Positions 35,421 to 44,266 of a DNA stretch of 64,000 nucleotides are shown piece by piece. This stretch comes from Clostridia bacterium (GTDB taxonomy: Bacteria; Bacillota; Clostridia; Christensenellales; Borkfalkiaceae): assembly GCA_017465145.1 (NCBI GenBank), contig JAFTWU010000009.1:124001-188000 (forward strand). Reading direction: 5' to 3'. The first letter of the stretch is position 1. The number at the start of each line of letters is the position of its first letter. The position numbers and the translations under genes are program-made. Under the pieces are notes generated by a model that saw only the letters and a list, made by a program, of their open reading frames with translations, was not told the origin of the DNA and did no database searches.

Positions 35421-35924
35421 GTGTTAAACAGGGAAAGCAAGGTTAGAATAATACTAGTATGGATAACGGTAGCGTTAATTTTGGCTACCCTACTTTTCAT
35501 ATGGGGAAATTCTTGCCAACCCAAACAAGTTTCAGCAAAAACTTCGCAAAGCGTTTACGAAAAGGTTGAACCCGTGCTTAGCGCAACTTTTGGTAAAGGC
35601 GTTATCACGCACGAAATTTTTAGAAAAATTGCCCACAGCGTTGAATTTATGCTTTTAGGGGTTGAACTTGTTCTTTTTACTTGCTTAGTTTACGGCACGC
35701 CCTATAAATATACCTTTCAAATAATAGCGTTTGGCTTTGCGGTTGCAGGGCTAGATGAAAGCATACAAATAATATCCCGCCGTGGCCCGCGTATAACCGA
35801 CGTGCTTATCGACGGTGCGGGGCTTATCCTTGCTATCGCGCTAATATACCTTTTGCGCCTAATTGTATATCTAATCCAAACTATTATCGCAAAAAAGAAA
35901 CACCGCAAACAAAATGCAAAATAA
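35421..35924 (+). CDS. VanZ-like family membrane protein
   Basis: 167 aa with about four membrane segments. It carries the VanZ-like signature RKIAHSVEFMLLGVEL, then DESIQIISRRGPRITDVLIDGAG with conserved Asp, Glu, Gln and Arg. Members are of unclear function; the founding member raises teicoplanin resistance. GTG start with a TAAGGAAAA site, 16 bp after malQ, so probably co-transcribed with it. The tail is lysine-rich. Confidence 0.85.
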   Translation: MLNRESKVRIILVWITVALILATLLFIWGNSCQPKQVSAKTSQSVYEKVEPVLSATFGKGVITHEIFRKIAHSVEFMLLGVELVLFTCLVYGTPYKYTFQIIAFGFAVAGLDESIQIISRRGPRITDVLIDGAGLILAIALIYLLRLIVYLIQTIIAKKKHRKQNAK

Positions 35925-36030
35925 TCCGCATTACATAATCGAAAAATGAAAAATAAAACAGTTTCATAAAAAAGCAAAAACGCCAACTATGTGCGTCACT
36001 CATAGGGATTTAAATTATGCAATTTAGAAG

Positions 36031-36060
36031 ACTCGACTTTTCAAAAGTCGAGTTTTCTTT
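36031..36060 (+). terminator. Intrinsic terminator after the vanZ-like gene
   Basis: ACTCGACTTTT and AAAAGTCGAGT perfect stem with a one-base loop core, followed by TTTCTTT. Confidence 0.88.
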
Positions 36061-36077
36061 CGCCCCCGCAAAACAAA

Positions 36078-36106
36078 TTGAATTAAATTTTAATTTATGT
36101 TATAAT
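36078..36106 (+). promoter_or_regulatory. Sigma-A promoter for the DUF3781 gene
   Basis: TTGAAT, 17-bp spacer, TATAAT. Confidence 0.75.
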
Positions 36107-36139
36107 AAACTCGCCGATAAATAAGAATTTAAAAGTGAG

Positions 36140-36394
36140 ATGATATTTTTGAATAAAGATATATTATTGTCTAATATAGATAAAATTCATACTACTGAAA
36201 TGGGTATTGATAGAATTAATAAGAATCTAAAATTGGATACTTATGATGTAGTTGACTTTTGTAAAAATAAAATATTACATAAGAATTGTAATATTTATAA
36301 GCAAGGTAAAAATTGGTATTGTGAAATTGATAATATTAAAATAACTATTAACTCTTATAGTTACACAATCATTACAGCACATTTAATCAAATAA
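36140..36394 (+). CDS. DUF3781-family small protein
   Basis: 84 aa. The pattern LLSNIDKIHTTEMGIDRI, GKNWYCEIDNIKITINSYSYTIITAHLIK agrees with my memory of DUF3781, a small family of unknown function. The start is ATG 36140, or TTG 36149, which is better spaced from GTGAG. Composition differs sharply from the neighbours: almost all codons end in A or T (AAT, ATT, TAT, AAA), against frequent AAC, GAC and TAC elsewhere in the window. This suggests recent transfer. It is a separate unit between terminators with its own promoter. Confidence 0.7.
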   Translation: MIFLNKDILLSNIDKIHTTEMGIDRINKNLKLDTYDVVDFCKNKILHKNCNIYKQGKNWYCEIDNIKITINSYSYTIITAHLIK

Positions 36395-36445
36395 ATTCCA
36401 ATTTGTCGAGTTGATAATCTTTTTGGAAAATTTTTCAAAAATGTA

Positions 36446-36483
36446 ACACACTATACTTTGTAAACAAAGTAGCGTGTTTTTGT
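36446..36483 (+). terminator. Terminator after the DUF3781 gene
   Basis: Arms ACACACTATACTTTG and CAAAGTAGCGTGT with a TAAA loop, then T5. Confidence 0.75.
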
Positions 36484-36496
36484 AGAACAAAAAAGT

Positions 36497-36528
36497 AAAG
36501 GATAGCAAAATTTTTTGCTATCCTTTTA
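36497..36528. terminator. Second hairpin, possibly bidirectional terminator
   Basis: AAAGGATAGCAAAA and TTTTGCTATCCTTT form a perfect stem with a TT loop and T4. Confidence 0.8.
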
Positions 36529-36699
36529 TAGTTCCTAAAAAATCCCTACGGGAAGAGCGGTTAGGGCGTTTTTTATTTTTTACGTTACGTTTCTTTTTGC
36601 ACCAAAACGATTTTATTTTTATTTTTTTTGAAAGTGTAGCGGTATAAAAAAATAAAGCGGGGGAATAATCGGGTAAATTAATTTTATAAGGAGATATTT

Positions 36700-37950
36700 A
36701 TGAACCCTTTCAAAGAGTTACCCAAAACAAGCAAAATTACCTACTCTGATTGGAAAGCGCTTTGCCCGAAGCCTTACGATAAGGCGCAAGCAGGCCCTTA
36801 CACCAAAACGCGCATTATTTTAATGAACGGCACGGAATTTGAAGCGGTGGGCTTTTTACACCACTTTCATCGTCACTGTTTAAACAACGACGTGCGCAGA
36901 GTTCTAGCCGAAGTAAGACGCCAAGAACAGCAACAACAAAAGCGCATTTCCGCCCTAAAACCCATTAACGAAACTATTTTAGAGCACACCATCGGCTACG
37001 AACAACTTGCCGTAGACCTAACCGCCGACCTTGCTAAGAAAGAGCCTAACCCCTTTGTAAAAGCGCAACTAGATTTTGCCCTTTTAGAAGACTTTGACCA
37101 CCTTTATAGGTATTCTGACCTTTTAGATATGGAAGAAGGTGTAAAGGGTGAAAAGTTAGTTGGTGGCTATACTGAAATTACACCGGGTAGACCTACCATT
37201 AGTGAACACCGCCACCCAAACGACGACGTTTGCCACTATATTAACTGCTGGCAAGACGCACTAATCACAAGACTTCACACAATGATTATCACGGCGGCGG
37301 AACAACAAACTATGAACTACTATATGAACCTTGGCAACTTCTATCACAGCGAAGCGGGCAGAAAACTTTACACCGAAATTGCAATGATAGAAGAACAACA
37401 CGTAACGGGTTACGGCAGTTTAATAGACCCCGCTTGCACTTGGTTTGAAAGCTGGGTAATGCACGAATATACCGAATGTTATCTATACTGGTCAGCAATT
37501 CAAGATGAAACTGACGATAGAATAAGAAAGATTTGGGAAGAACACTACGCCCAAGAATTAACTCACCTTAAAATCGCTGCCGAAATGATGTTTAAGTATG
37601 AAGGTAGAAATTGGGAACAACTTTTCGTTGGCGGAAGCGAATTCCCCGCACTTGTTAAGTTAAAGGAAAACAAAGACTACGTTCGCGAAGTTATGAAACA
37701 AGTTAGATTAACGGGTTATAAAGAAAACACTATGTCCATCGACCAAATGCCCGCTAGCGCAGACTTTTTCAAATATCAACGCCAAGTTAACGGCTCTAGC
37801 GCGTCTAACGTTGCCAGCCACGACGTTATTGATAGATATATTAAAAAGTTCGGCAAAGACTATCGCTACGAAGTAAAGCCTAACGCCGAAAAAACCTTGC
37901 GCGACCGTACGGTAGACAACACCTGCCTTGGCAGAAAACAAGGTTGCTAA
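36700..37950 (+). CDS. Ferritin-like (di-iron carboxylate type) protein of unknown role
   Basis: 416 aa, soluble, mostly helical. It contains repeated Glu/His helical motifs that look like a di-iron four-helix bundle: LLEDFDHLYRYSD (about residue 127), TAAEQQTMNYY, IEEQHVTGYGSL, MHEYTECYLYW and YAQELTHLKIAAEMM (about 287). The N-terminus has a cysteine in ALCPKPYD and a His-rich HHFHRHC; the C-terminus ends in TCLGRKQGC. It resembles rubrerythrin/ferritin-like proteins but is much larger, and I do not recognise an exact family. Strong AAGGAGATAT ribosome binding site and optimal-looking codons imply high expression. Oxidative stress or iron handling is a guess. Confidence 0.6.
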   Translation: MNPFKELPKTSKITYSDWKALCPKPYDKAQAGPYTKTRIILMNGTEFEAVGFLHHFHRHCLNNDVRRVLAEVRRQEQQQQKRISALKPINETILEHTIGYEQLAVDLTADLAKKEPNPFVKAQLDFALLEDFDHLYRYSDLLDMEEGVKGEKLVGGYTEITPGRPTISEHRHPNDDVCHYINCWQDALITRLHTMIITAAEQQTMNYYMNLGNFYHSEAGRKLYTEIAMIEEQHVTGYGSLIDPACTWFESWVMHEYTECYLYWSAIQDETDDRIRKIWEEHYAQELTHLKIAAEMMFKYEGRNWEQLFVGGSEFPALVKLKENKDYVREVMKQVRLTGYKENTMSIDQMPASADFFKYQRQVNGSSASNVASHDVIDRYIKKFGKDYRYEVKPNAEKTLRDRTVDNTCLGRKQGC

Positions 37951-38013
37951 GAAGTCTTTAGGCGTTTAAGGCGCATATCTTACTATCAAGGCACGCACAA
38001 AAAACAAAAAAAC

Positions 38014-38049
38014 AAAAAAGAGTACTCGATTTTCGGGTACTCTTTTTTA
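38014..38049. terminator. Bidirectional terminator
   Basis: AAAAAAGAGTAC and GTACTCTTTTTT form a 12-bp stem between two convergent genes. Confidence 0.9.
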
Positions 38050-38064
38050 TTAAAAACGTTTTAT

Positions 38065-40713
38065 TTACATAGTAGAAAGGGTATCGCCACTAACGAATTC
38101 GCCCTTTTCCCACTTGCCTCTTTGTTTATAGCCTAAAGTAGAATATCTTTCCCCAAAACCGTGTGGTTTATCTTTGGAAAAAGCGCCCACATAGTAAGAG
38201 CCGTCCGTGTAATAAAGCGTACCTTTACCGTTCATTTTGCCGTTTGCAAAATTCCCTTCATAACTTTGATATTGCGTAACAATACCCTTTGGCTTAAATA
38301 CGCGCTTGCCTTTGCCGTGTGGAAGACCGTTAACGAAATCTCCTTCGTAATAACCACCGTCGTTAAAGGTAAACTTACCTTTGCCGTGTGGAACTCCGTT
38401 CAAAGTTTCGCCCTCGTACGTGCCGTCTTTTAAGCTGTTTGCATCAATCTTTTTCGGTTGAGTATCGGGTTTATAATCTGGTGCAAAGTAAGACGACGCA
38501 TAAGTTAAATAGTCTTCATCAGAAATGGTGGGTGACGGGGGAGTAGCGGGCTTGCTTTCTTCTTTTTCTGGAACAACTATTTTTCCATCAACAAAATCAC
38601 CATTTTCAAAAGTGCCGTCTTCAATAGAACCAAACGGGCTTGTCTTAACACCTTTGCCGTGTGGTTTGTCGTTGCTAAATTGACCTTTATATTCATCTCC
38701 GCTTAAATAGGTAAGAGTGCCGTTGCCACACATTTTGCCGTCTACAAAGTCACCTTCATAGCGCTTAAATCCGTTTGAAGAATAATCTTCTCTAAAAGTG
38801 CGCACACCCTTGCCGTGAAATTTACCACCTACAAAATCGCCCTCGTAATAATCGTCATACTTATAGGTAAGTTTGCCCTTGCCGTGCCACTTTCCGTCAA
38901 CGAAGTCCCCTTCGTAAGTAACGTATGAAAGTCCCGTGTAAGTTGCCTTGCCTTTGCCGTTTGGTTTATCGTTTAGCGTCGTTCCCGTATACGTGCAGTT
39001 ATATGCAATTTTAAGGTCTTTAACGTCCTTTTTAACCGGTGCGCTAACCTTTTTTTCAGGGGCGGGAGAACTTTCCTTAGCGGAAGAAACTTTTTCGGTT
39101 GGTTTAGCGTTTACTTTTGCATTAGAAGTTGTGCTTTTTGCAGTAGTTTTCTGCGTAGTGGAACTTGTTTCGTTCTTAATCGTTGAAGTTTTGTTAGAAC
39201 TTGCGTTAGAATTAGAGCCAGAATTAGAACCAGCGCTTTTATTTGGATAAATGGGGTCACTAAAACACTCGCCATATTTAAATTCGCCAATTAAAATTTT
39301 GCCGTCGGCATACTTTTTCCTGCCTTCGCCATGTGGCAAACCGCCTTCCCAAGAACCCTCGTAAATATATTCATCATTTTGGTAAATGCCATAGCCATCT
39401 TCCAGACCATTTTTAAAATCGCCCCTATACAAAGAGCCATCTTTTCCTTTTAACATGCCATAGCCGTTAAATCTACCGTCAATAAAAAAGCCAGTATAAA
39501 CTGAATCACCACGGTCAAAAGTACCAAAGCCGTGTGGATTATACGTTCTTGGGTTGCATTGACCAGAGTAACTGGCTGTTTTCATCATGGGGTATAGAAT
39601 ATGTAAATAATCTCTAATAAGCCCTGCGTTATATGGTTTGGGCGTAATATGGTTATTTTCAAACCAACCGGCAGTAATTTTATTTGTGGCAAGGTCAATT
39701 TCAACGCCGTAACCATACTTCTTTCCCAAAAGCCAATATCCAACGTACATAAACTTTTCTTTTTCGTTAAAGAAAATGCCAAAACTGTGATATTTGCCAC
39801 TTGAAAGACCACCAGAATACCAACCATCGTTGTATAAAATTTCGTCAATACCCGTTGTTCCTGAAACAATATTACTATTGCCAGTATAGTCATTTCTATC
39901 GGGCAAGGTTAATCCCCACATTTTAACTTCCTGTATAACGTCATTGCCATAAGGGGGATAGGAGTTGAGTTTTCCGTTAAGAAAATGGCCGTATACAACG
40001 CTGTTTGTCGTCATATCAACTTGTTTGCCAATAAAGGAATTGCTATTAAGTCGATAGCCGATATATTGTTTATTACTTACGCCATTATAGTTAGTGCCGT
40101 ATTTAAATTCGCCAAACTCCCACTCGCCGCTTTTATAACTACCGTTAGACCAAGTTTGAATACCTTGACCGTGGAATTTACCATCAAGCCAATTTCCACT
40201 ATACTCTACTTCAGTTGTGGAAAGGGTAGAGGGGGCATAGGTCAAAACCCCATAGCCACAGGGTTCACCCGTCCTTAGCGAAACCTCGCCTTCGTATTTA
40301 TTTGGTCCAATATACTTTATTTGATAAGAACCACTAATTTCTTCAACGATTTTACATTTTTCCCATCTGGCGTTAATTTTTTTACCATCAGGGAAGGTGA
40401 AAGTGCCGTATCCATGTGGTTGACCATCTTTAAATTCGCCATTATAACTTGCTCCCTTTTTGGTTTTAAGATAACCAACGCCACAAATTTCACCATATCT
40501 AATTTGCCCTTCGTAAACGTTGCCGTTAGAAAAGAAATATTTACCCGTTTCGCCGTTAATGGTGTGCATTTCGTCGTTATGCCAATACCCTTCGTAAGTA
40601 TCGCTATAATTCCAATGCATTTTGCCAAATCCGTGTCTAACTTTTTCGCCGTTAACGTATGCGGTTTCGCCAACGTATTTGCCGTTAGCAAATTGTATAG
40701 TTTCCCAAGACAT
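38065..40713 (-). CDS. Giant MORN-repeat protein
   Basis: 882 aa with roughly 20 MORN-type repeats (YEGDFVDGKWHGKGKLTY and variants). They fall in three blocks separated by a Ser/Thr/Asn/Lys-rich linker (about residues 495-570) and a short Pro/Glu linker (about 730-760). There is no signal peptide, membrane segment or catalytic domain. MORN repeats form extended beta sheets that bind lipid or protein; in bacteria their role is mostly unknown. Start at 40713 with AGGAGAAATT. Preceded by its own promoter and not in an operon. Probably a cytoplasmic scaffold, but this is inference. Confidence 0.85.
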   Translation of the reverse strand: MSWETIQFANGKYVGETAYVNGEKVRHGFGKMHWNYSDTYEGYWHNDEMHTINGETGKYFFSNGNVYEGQIRYGEICGVGYLKTKKGASYNGEFKDGQPHGYGTFTFPDGKKINARWEKCKIVEEISGSYQIKYIGPNKYEGEVSLRTGEPCGYGVLTYAPSTLSTTEVEYSGNWLDGKFHGQGIQTWSNGSYKSGEWEFGEFKYGTNYNGVSNKQYIGYRLNSNSFIGKQVDMTTNSVVYGHFLNGKLNSYPPYGNDVIQEVKMWGLTLPDRNDYTGNSNIVSGTTGIDEILYNDGWYSGGLSSGKYHSFGIFFNEKEKFMYVGYWLLGKKYGYGVEIDLATNKITAGWFENNHITPKPYNAGLIRDYLHILYPMMKTASYSGQCNPRTYNPHGFGTFDRGDSVYTGFFIDGRFNGYGMLKGKDGSLYRGDFKNGLEDGYGIYQNDEYIYEGSWEGGLPHGEGRKKYADGKILIGEFKYGECFSDPIYPNKSAGSNSGSNSNASSNKTSTIKNETSSTTQKTTAKSTTSNAKVNAKPTEKVSSAKESSPAPEKKVSAPVKKDVKDLKIAYNCTYTGTTLNDKPNGKGKATYTGLSYVTYEGDFVDGKWHGKGKLTYKYDDYYEGDFVGGKFHGKGVRTFREDYSSNGFKRYEGDFVDGKMCGNGTLTYLSGDEYKGQFSNDKPHGKGVKTSPFGSIEDGTFENGDFVDGKIVVPEKEESKPATPPSPTISDEDYLTYASSYFAPDYKPDTQPKKIDANSLKDGTYEGETLNGVPHGKGKFTFNDGGYYEGDFVNGLPHGKGKRVFKPKGIVTQYQSYEGNFANGKMNGKGTLYYTDGSYYVGAFSKDKPHGFGERYSTLGYKQRGKWEKGEFVSGDTLSTM

Positions 40714-40763
40714 AATTAATTTCTCCTATAACGTTTAAGAAGATTGTTAAATTAACGGTTATT

Positions 40764-40792
40764 ATTATACCATTATATTTATAATAACTCAA
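40764..40792 (-). promoter_or_regulatory. Sigma-A promoter for the MORN gene
   Basis: On the minus strand: TTGAGT, 17-bp spacer, TATAAT. Confidence 0.7.
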
Positions 40793-40817
40793 TAGTAAAA
40801 TTAAAGTTTTACTTTAA

Positions 40818-40858
40818 CAAAAAAATACGGCGTAGCGGTATTATTACCACTACGCCTT
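40818..40858 (-). terminator. Terminator after the apt-like gene
   Basis: GGCGTAG-GGTA stem with one mismatch and a 4-nt loop. On the minus strand it is followed by T7. Confidence 0.8.
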
Positions 40859-40883
40859 TGAACGTGTTTTATTAATAAGTTAA

Positions 40884-41423
40884 TTATAATAGGGGAATAG
40901 TTGCAAGATATTCAACGTCTGGGCGGTCTTTAGAGTCGCCTTCAGCCAAAACGAATAACTTTTTATAAACGATACCGCCAGCCTTTTCAACAAGTGCGGT
41001 TAACCCCCCAACGCTTTCACCTGTAGAAATTACGTCGTCGATAATGGCAACTTTTTTGCCTTTAATTAAATCTACGTCGTGCTTAGATAGGAAAAATTCT
41101 TGCGCTTTTCCCGTGGTGATAGACGCGCCGTACTCTACGCTAATACCGTCTTGCAAATAAAGTTTTTTAGCCTTTCTTGCAACTGCGTATAATGGCATAT
41201 TAAGTTCGCGTGCAACAACGTGGGTAAGTTGAAGACCTTTAGATTCTGCAGTAATTAAAACTTCGGCATCCTTTGCTAAAAGGGCAAGTTCTTTGCCACA
41301 ATGTTCGGTAAGTACGGGATTGCCGTGTAAGTTGAAAAACGCGATATTTATTCCGCTAGGCAATGGCAAAACGGGTAAATCAACGTCAACGCCTTTTATG
41401 TTTACGGTATGAACTTTATTCAT
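40884..41423 (-). CDS. Adenine/xanthine-type phosphoribosyltransferase
   Basis: 179 aa type I phosphoribosyltransferase for purine salvage. It has the PRPP-binding motif KVAIIDDVISTGESVGG, the TAESKGLQLTHVVARELN hood region, and YAVARKAKKLYL. The pattern is closest to adenine phosphoribosyltransferase (apt), but Xpt and PurR C-terminal domains share it, so base specificity is not certain. Strong AAGGAGG ribosome binding site. Divergent from the P-type ATPase gene. Confidence 0.8.
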   Translation of the reverse strand: MNKVHTVNIKGVDVDLPVLPLPSGINIAFFNLHGNPVLTEHCGKELALLAKDAEVLITAESKGLQLTHVVARELNMPLYAVARKAKKLYLQDGISVEYGASITTGKAQEFFLSKHDVDLIKGKKVAIIDDVISTGESVGGLTALVEKAGGIVYKKLFVLAEGDSKDRPDVEYLATIPLL

Positions 41424-41449
41424 AAGTGCCTCCTTAAATCAACTATTAA

Positions 41450-41478
41450 ATTTTAGCACAATTTATTAACCTTGTCTA
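41450..41478 (-). promoter_or_regulatory. Sigma-A promoter for the apt-like gene
   Basis: On the minus strand: TAGACA, 17-bp spacer, TAAAAT, about 27 nt before the start codon. Confidence 0.65.
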
Positions 41479-41542
41479 GTAGTAAAATCATATATTTAGG
41501 CAATTTAGCATAAGTTATTTAAGAATTACTATGGAGGCTTAA

Positions 41543-44233
41543 ATGCATTTTTTTAACCAACCTGTAAAAAGTGTTTTAGATAACTTTTCCGTTAATGAAA
41601 AAAGGGGCTTGTCTTATGAAATGGTCAAGCAAAACACCGCAAAATTTGGGCAAAATTTACTAACTCAAAAAAAGAAAAAGGGCTTTTTTGCGCGCGTTTT
41701 AGACGCTGTTAAAGAGCCAATGCTTATAATTTTACTATTCGGTTTTTGCATAGCCCTAGGGGCAAATATAGGTAAGCAGTTAAAGACGGGCGACGGGGAC
41801 TTTGGCGAATGTTTCGGTATATTATTTGCCGTAATTTTATCGGTGTCAATAACGCTGATAATGGAAGGTAGTTCGCAAAAAGCCTTTGCCACCTTAAACA
41901 AAATTTACGATAATTTAACGGTTAAAGTATTGCGCGACGGGGTGGTTATAGTCCTATCGCGCGCACTAGTTACCGTTGGGGATATAATCTTGCTTGAAAG
42001 CGGTGATAAAATCGTTGCGGACGGCAGGCTGATTGAAAGTAGTTCTCTCCTTGTAGATGAATCGGCGCTAACGGGAGAGTCTGTTGCCGTGCAAAAAAAT
42101 GCAGAAGTAGTTCTTAATTTAAGCACGCCTCTTGCCGAAAGGATAAACTGCGTATATTCGGGTACTTTCGTAACGGGCGGAAGTGGTAAAATGATTGTTA
42201 CCGCCGTTGGCGACAAAACGGAAATAGGCAGTATTGCAGGGGAGTTATCGTCACACAGCGAAAGCAATTCCCCCTTAAACCAAAAACTTGCACGCCTTGG
42301 CAAAATTATAACTATTTTAGGGGCGGTAACGGCGATATTCGTGTTTATATTGTCCGTAGTTCGCCTTGCCGTATCGGGCGGTATTACCTTTGATAGCGTT
42401 CAAGACCTTTTTATATCTTGTATCGTCTTAATCGTTGCGGCAGTTCCAGAAGGTATGCCCACGATAGTTGCCGTTTCCCTTGCACTTAATATGATAAAAC
42501 TAGCAGGCGAAAACGCACTTATAAAAAAGATGACGGCAACCGAAGCGTGTGGTGCGGTAAGCGTTATTTGTTCGGATAAAACGGGCACGCTAACCCAAAA
42601 TAAAATGACGGTAACTTCTGTTTTTTACGGTGGAAAGATTTTACCGCCAAACAAGGTTAACGATATAGCGTTAATGCAAAATTTCGCTTGTAACACCACG
42701 GCAGAACTTACTCTCTTAAACAAAAAGCGCGTGCCTATAGGTAGCGGAACGGAATGCGCCCTAATCACACTTTTTAATCAAAACGGCAAGGGATTAGAAT
42801 ATACCGACTATCGAAAAAAATACACCGTTATTAATAGAATTCCTTTTTCATCAAAAGAAAAGGTTATGTTTACCGAAATAGCCCTAGATGGCAAAATAGA
42901 AATAGGCAAAACGCCCCAAAGCCGAATTTTACTTAAAGGCGCGGGCGAAAGGGTTTTATCTTATTGCAATTTAACGGGTGCACAACGTCAAAAAATCGTT
43001 TTGGAAATGGAAAAATTTCAATCTCAAGGGGGAAGGGTAATTTGTTTTGCCCACCTAGATAGAAGTTCCACCCAAAATATACCTATCGCTACCCCGCCAA
43101 GCGAACTGAACGGCTATGTGTTCGACGGGTTTGCCGTGCTATCCGACCCCGTGCGCCAAGACGTTTATAAAGCGGTTAAAGATTGTTACCGCGCAGGCAT
43201 AAAGGTAAAAATGCTTACGGGCGACAACATAGTTACCGCCTATTCTATTGCAAAACAACTTAATATTGCAACAAACAAGCGTCAAGTTGTAAACGCCTTC
43301 GACCTTGATAAACTAGACGATACCGCCTTAAAGAAAGCGTTACCGCAAATAACGGTTATAGCGCGTAGCACCCCCGCAACCAAAATGCGAATAGTTAGAA
43401 TTCTTAAAAGTATGGGAGAAGTCGTTGCCGTTACCGGGGACGGAATAAACGACGCCCCCGCAATAAAGCACGCAGACGTGGGTATAGCGATGGGGCAAAG
43501 CGGAAGTGAAATCACCAAAGATGCCGCAGACGTAGTTTTGTTAGACGACAGTTTTTCCACGGTAGTCAAGGCAATATCCTTTGGCAGAAACGTTTATAGA
43601 AACTTGCAACGCTTTATTCTTTTTCAACTGTCGGTCAATTTATCGGCACTTTTATTTATCACGGCTTGCGCGATAATGGGCTTAAAAACCCCCTTTAACA
43701 CCTTTCAACTTTTGTGGATAAACGTGATAATGGACGGACCGCCCGCCCTAACGCTAGGTCTAGAAAAAGCAACCGACAACCTTATGAAACTTAAACCGAT
43801 AAAGCGCACGGCAAGTATCGTAAGCGTTAAAATGCTTTTTAGAATAATCTTTAACGGTCTATTTATAGGCACAATTTTAACCTTGCAATACCTGTTTAAT
43901 TTTATGAACGTTCCGCCAAGCGAAGTGGCAACTGCCACTTTTACGCTATTTATACTCTTTCAACTTTTCAACGCGTTTAACAGCAGAGAACTTGGCGCAG
44001 AAAGTATATTCCGCCGAATACATAAAAATAAAATTATGCTTTTAACCTTTGCGGGCGTTTTTATACTTCACGTTGTAATAGTTCAATTTTTGCCAAAGAT
44101 ATTCGGGGTAAGCCCAATGGGTATATCTTCTTGGCTTAAGTGCGCGGGCGTATCAATAAGCATTTTAGCAGTTAGCGAAATATATAAACTAGTCTATCGG
44201 CTAGTTAAAAATGCAAAAAAGCGTGCTAGATAA
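41543..44233 (+). CDS. Cation-transporting P-type ATPase (Ca2+ type)
   Basis: 896-aa P2-type ATPase with a cation_ATPase N-domain, ten predicted membrane helices, the TGES actuator motif (in ALTGESVAV), phosphorylation site CSDKTGTLTQNKM (Asp near 345), KGAGERVL nucleotide site, MLTGDN and VTGDGINDAPA hinge. Membrane helix 4 carries VAAVPEGMPT, where Ca2+ pumps usually have PEGLP. Ion specificity is most likely Ca2+, but Na+ or Mn2+ is not excluded. GGAGG ribosome binding site. Probable partner role is cytoplasmic ion homeostasis, perhaps in sporulation. Confidence 0.9.
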   Translation: MHFFNQPVKSVLDNFSVNEKRGLSYEMVKQNTAKFGQNLLTQKKKKGFFARVLDAVKEPMLIILLFGFCIALGANIGKQLKTGDGDFGECFGILFAVILSVSITLIMEGSSQKAFATLNKIYDNLTVKVLRDGVVIVLSRALVTVGDIILLESGDKIVADGRLIESSSLLVDESALTGESVAVQKNAEVVLNLSTPLAERINCVYSGTFVTGGSGKMIVTAVGDKTEIGSIAGELSSHSESNSPLNQKLARLGKIITILGAVTAIFVFILSVVRLAVSGGITFDSVQDLFISCIVLIVAAVPEGMPTIVAVSLALNMIKLAGENALIKKMTATEACGAVSVICSDKTGTLTQNKMTVTSVFYGGKILPPNKVNDIALMQNFACNTTAELTLLNKKRVPIGSGTECALITLFNQNGKGLEYTDYRKKYTVINRIPFSSKEKVMFTEIALDGKIEIGKTPQSRILLKGAGERVLSYCNLTGAQRQKIVLEMEKFQSQGGRVICFAHLDRSSTQNIPIATPPSELNGYVFDGFAVLSDPVRQDVYKAVKDCYRAGIKVKMLTGDNIVTAYSIAKQLNIATNKRQVVNAFDLDKLDDTALKKALPQITVIARSTPATKMRIVRILKSMGEVVAVTGDGINDAPAIKHADVGIAMGQSGSEITKDAADVVLLDDSFSTVVKAISFGRNVYRNLQRFILFQLSVNLSALLFITACAIMGLKTPFNTFQLLWINVIMDGPPALTLGLEKATDNLMKLKPIKRTASIVSVKMLFRIIFNGLFIGTILTLQYLFNFMNVPPSEVATATFTLFILFQLFNAFNSRELGAESIFRRIHKNKIMLLTFAGVFILHVVIVQFLPKIFGVSPMGISSWLKCAGVSISILAVSEIYKLVYRLVKNAKKRAR

Positions 44234-44266
44234 ATAAATTTTTTTGCGGAGCGTAAACTAACAATT

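Larger units (their letters stand above)
36395..36699. other. Intergenic region with two terminators
   Basis: About 300 bp. It holds the two hairpins listed separately, a T/A-rich stretch (36560-36640) and a leader with an AAGGAG site for the ferritin-like gene. I see no RNA gene or small ORF with a ribosome binding site. Confidence 0.5.
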
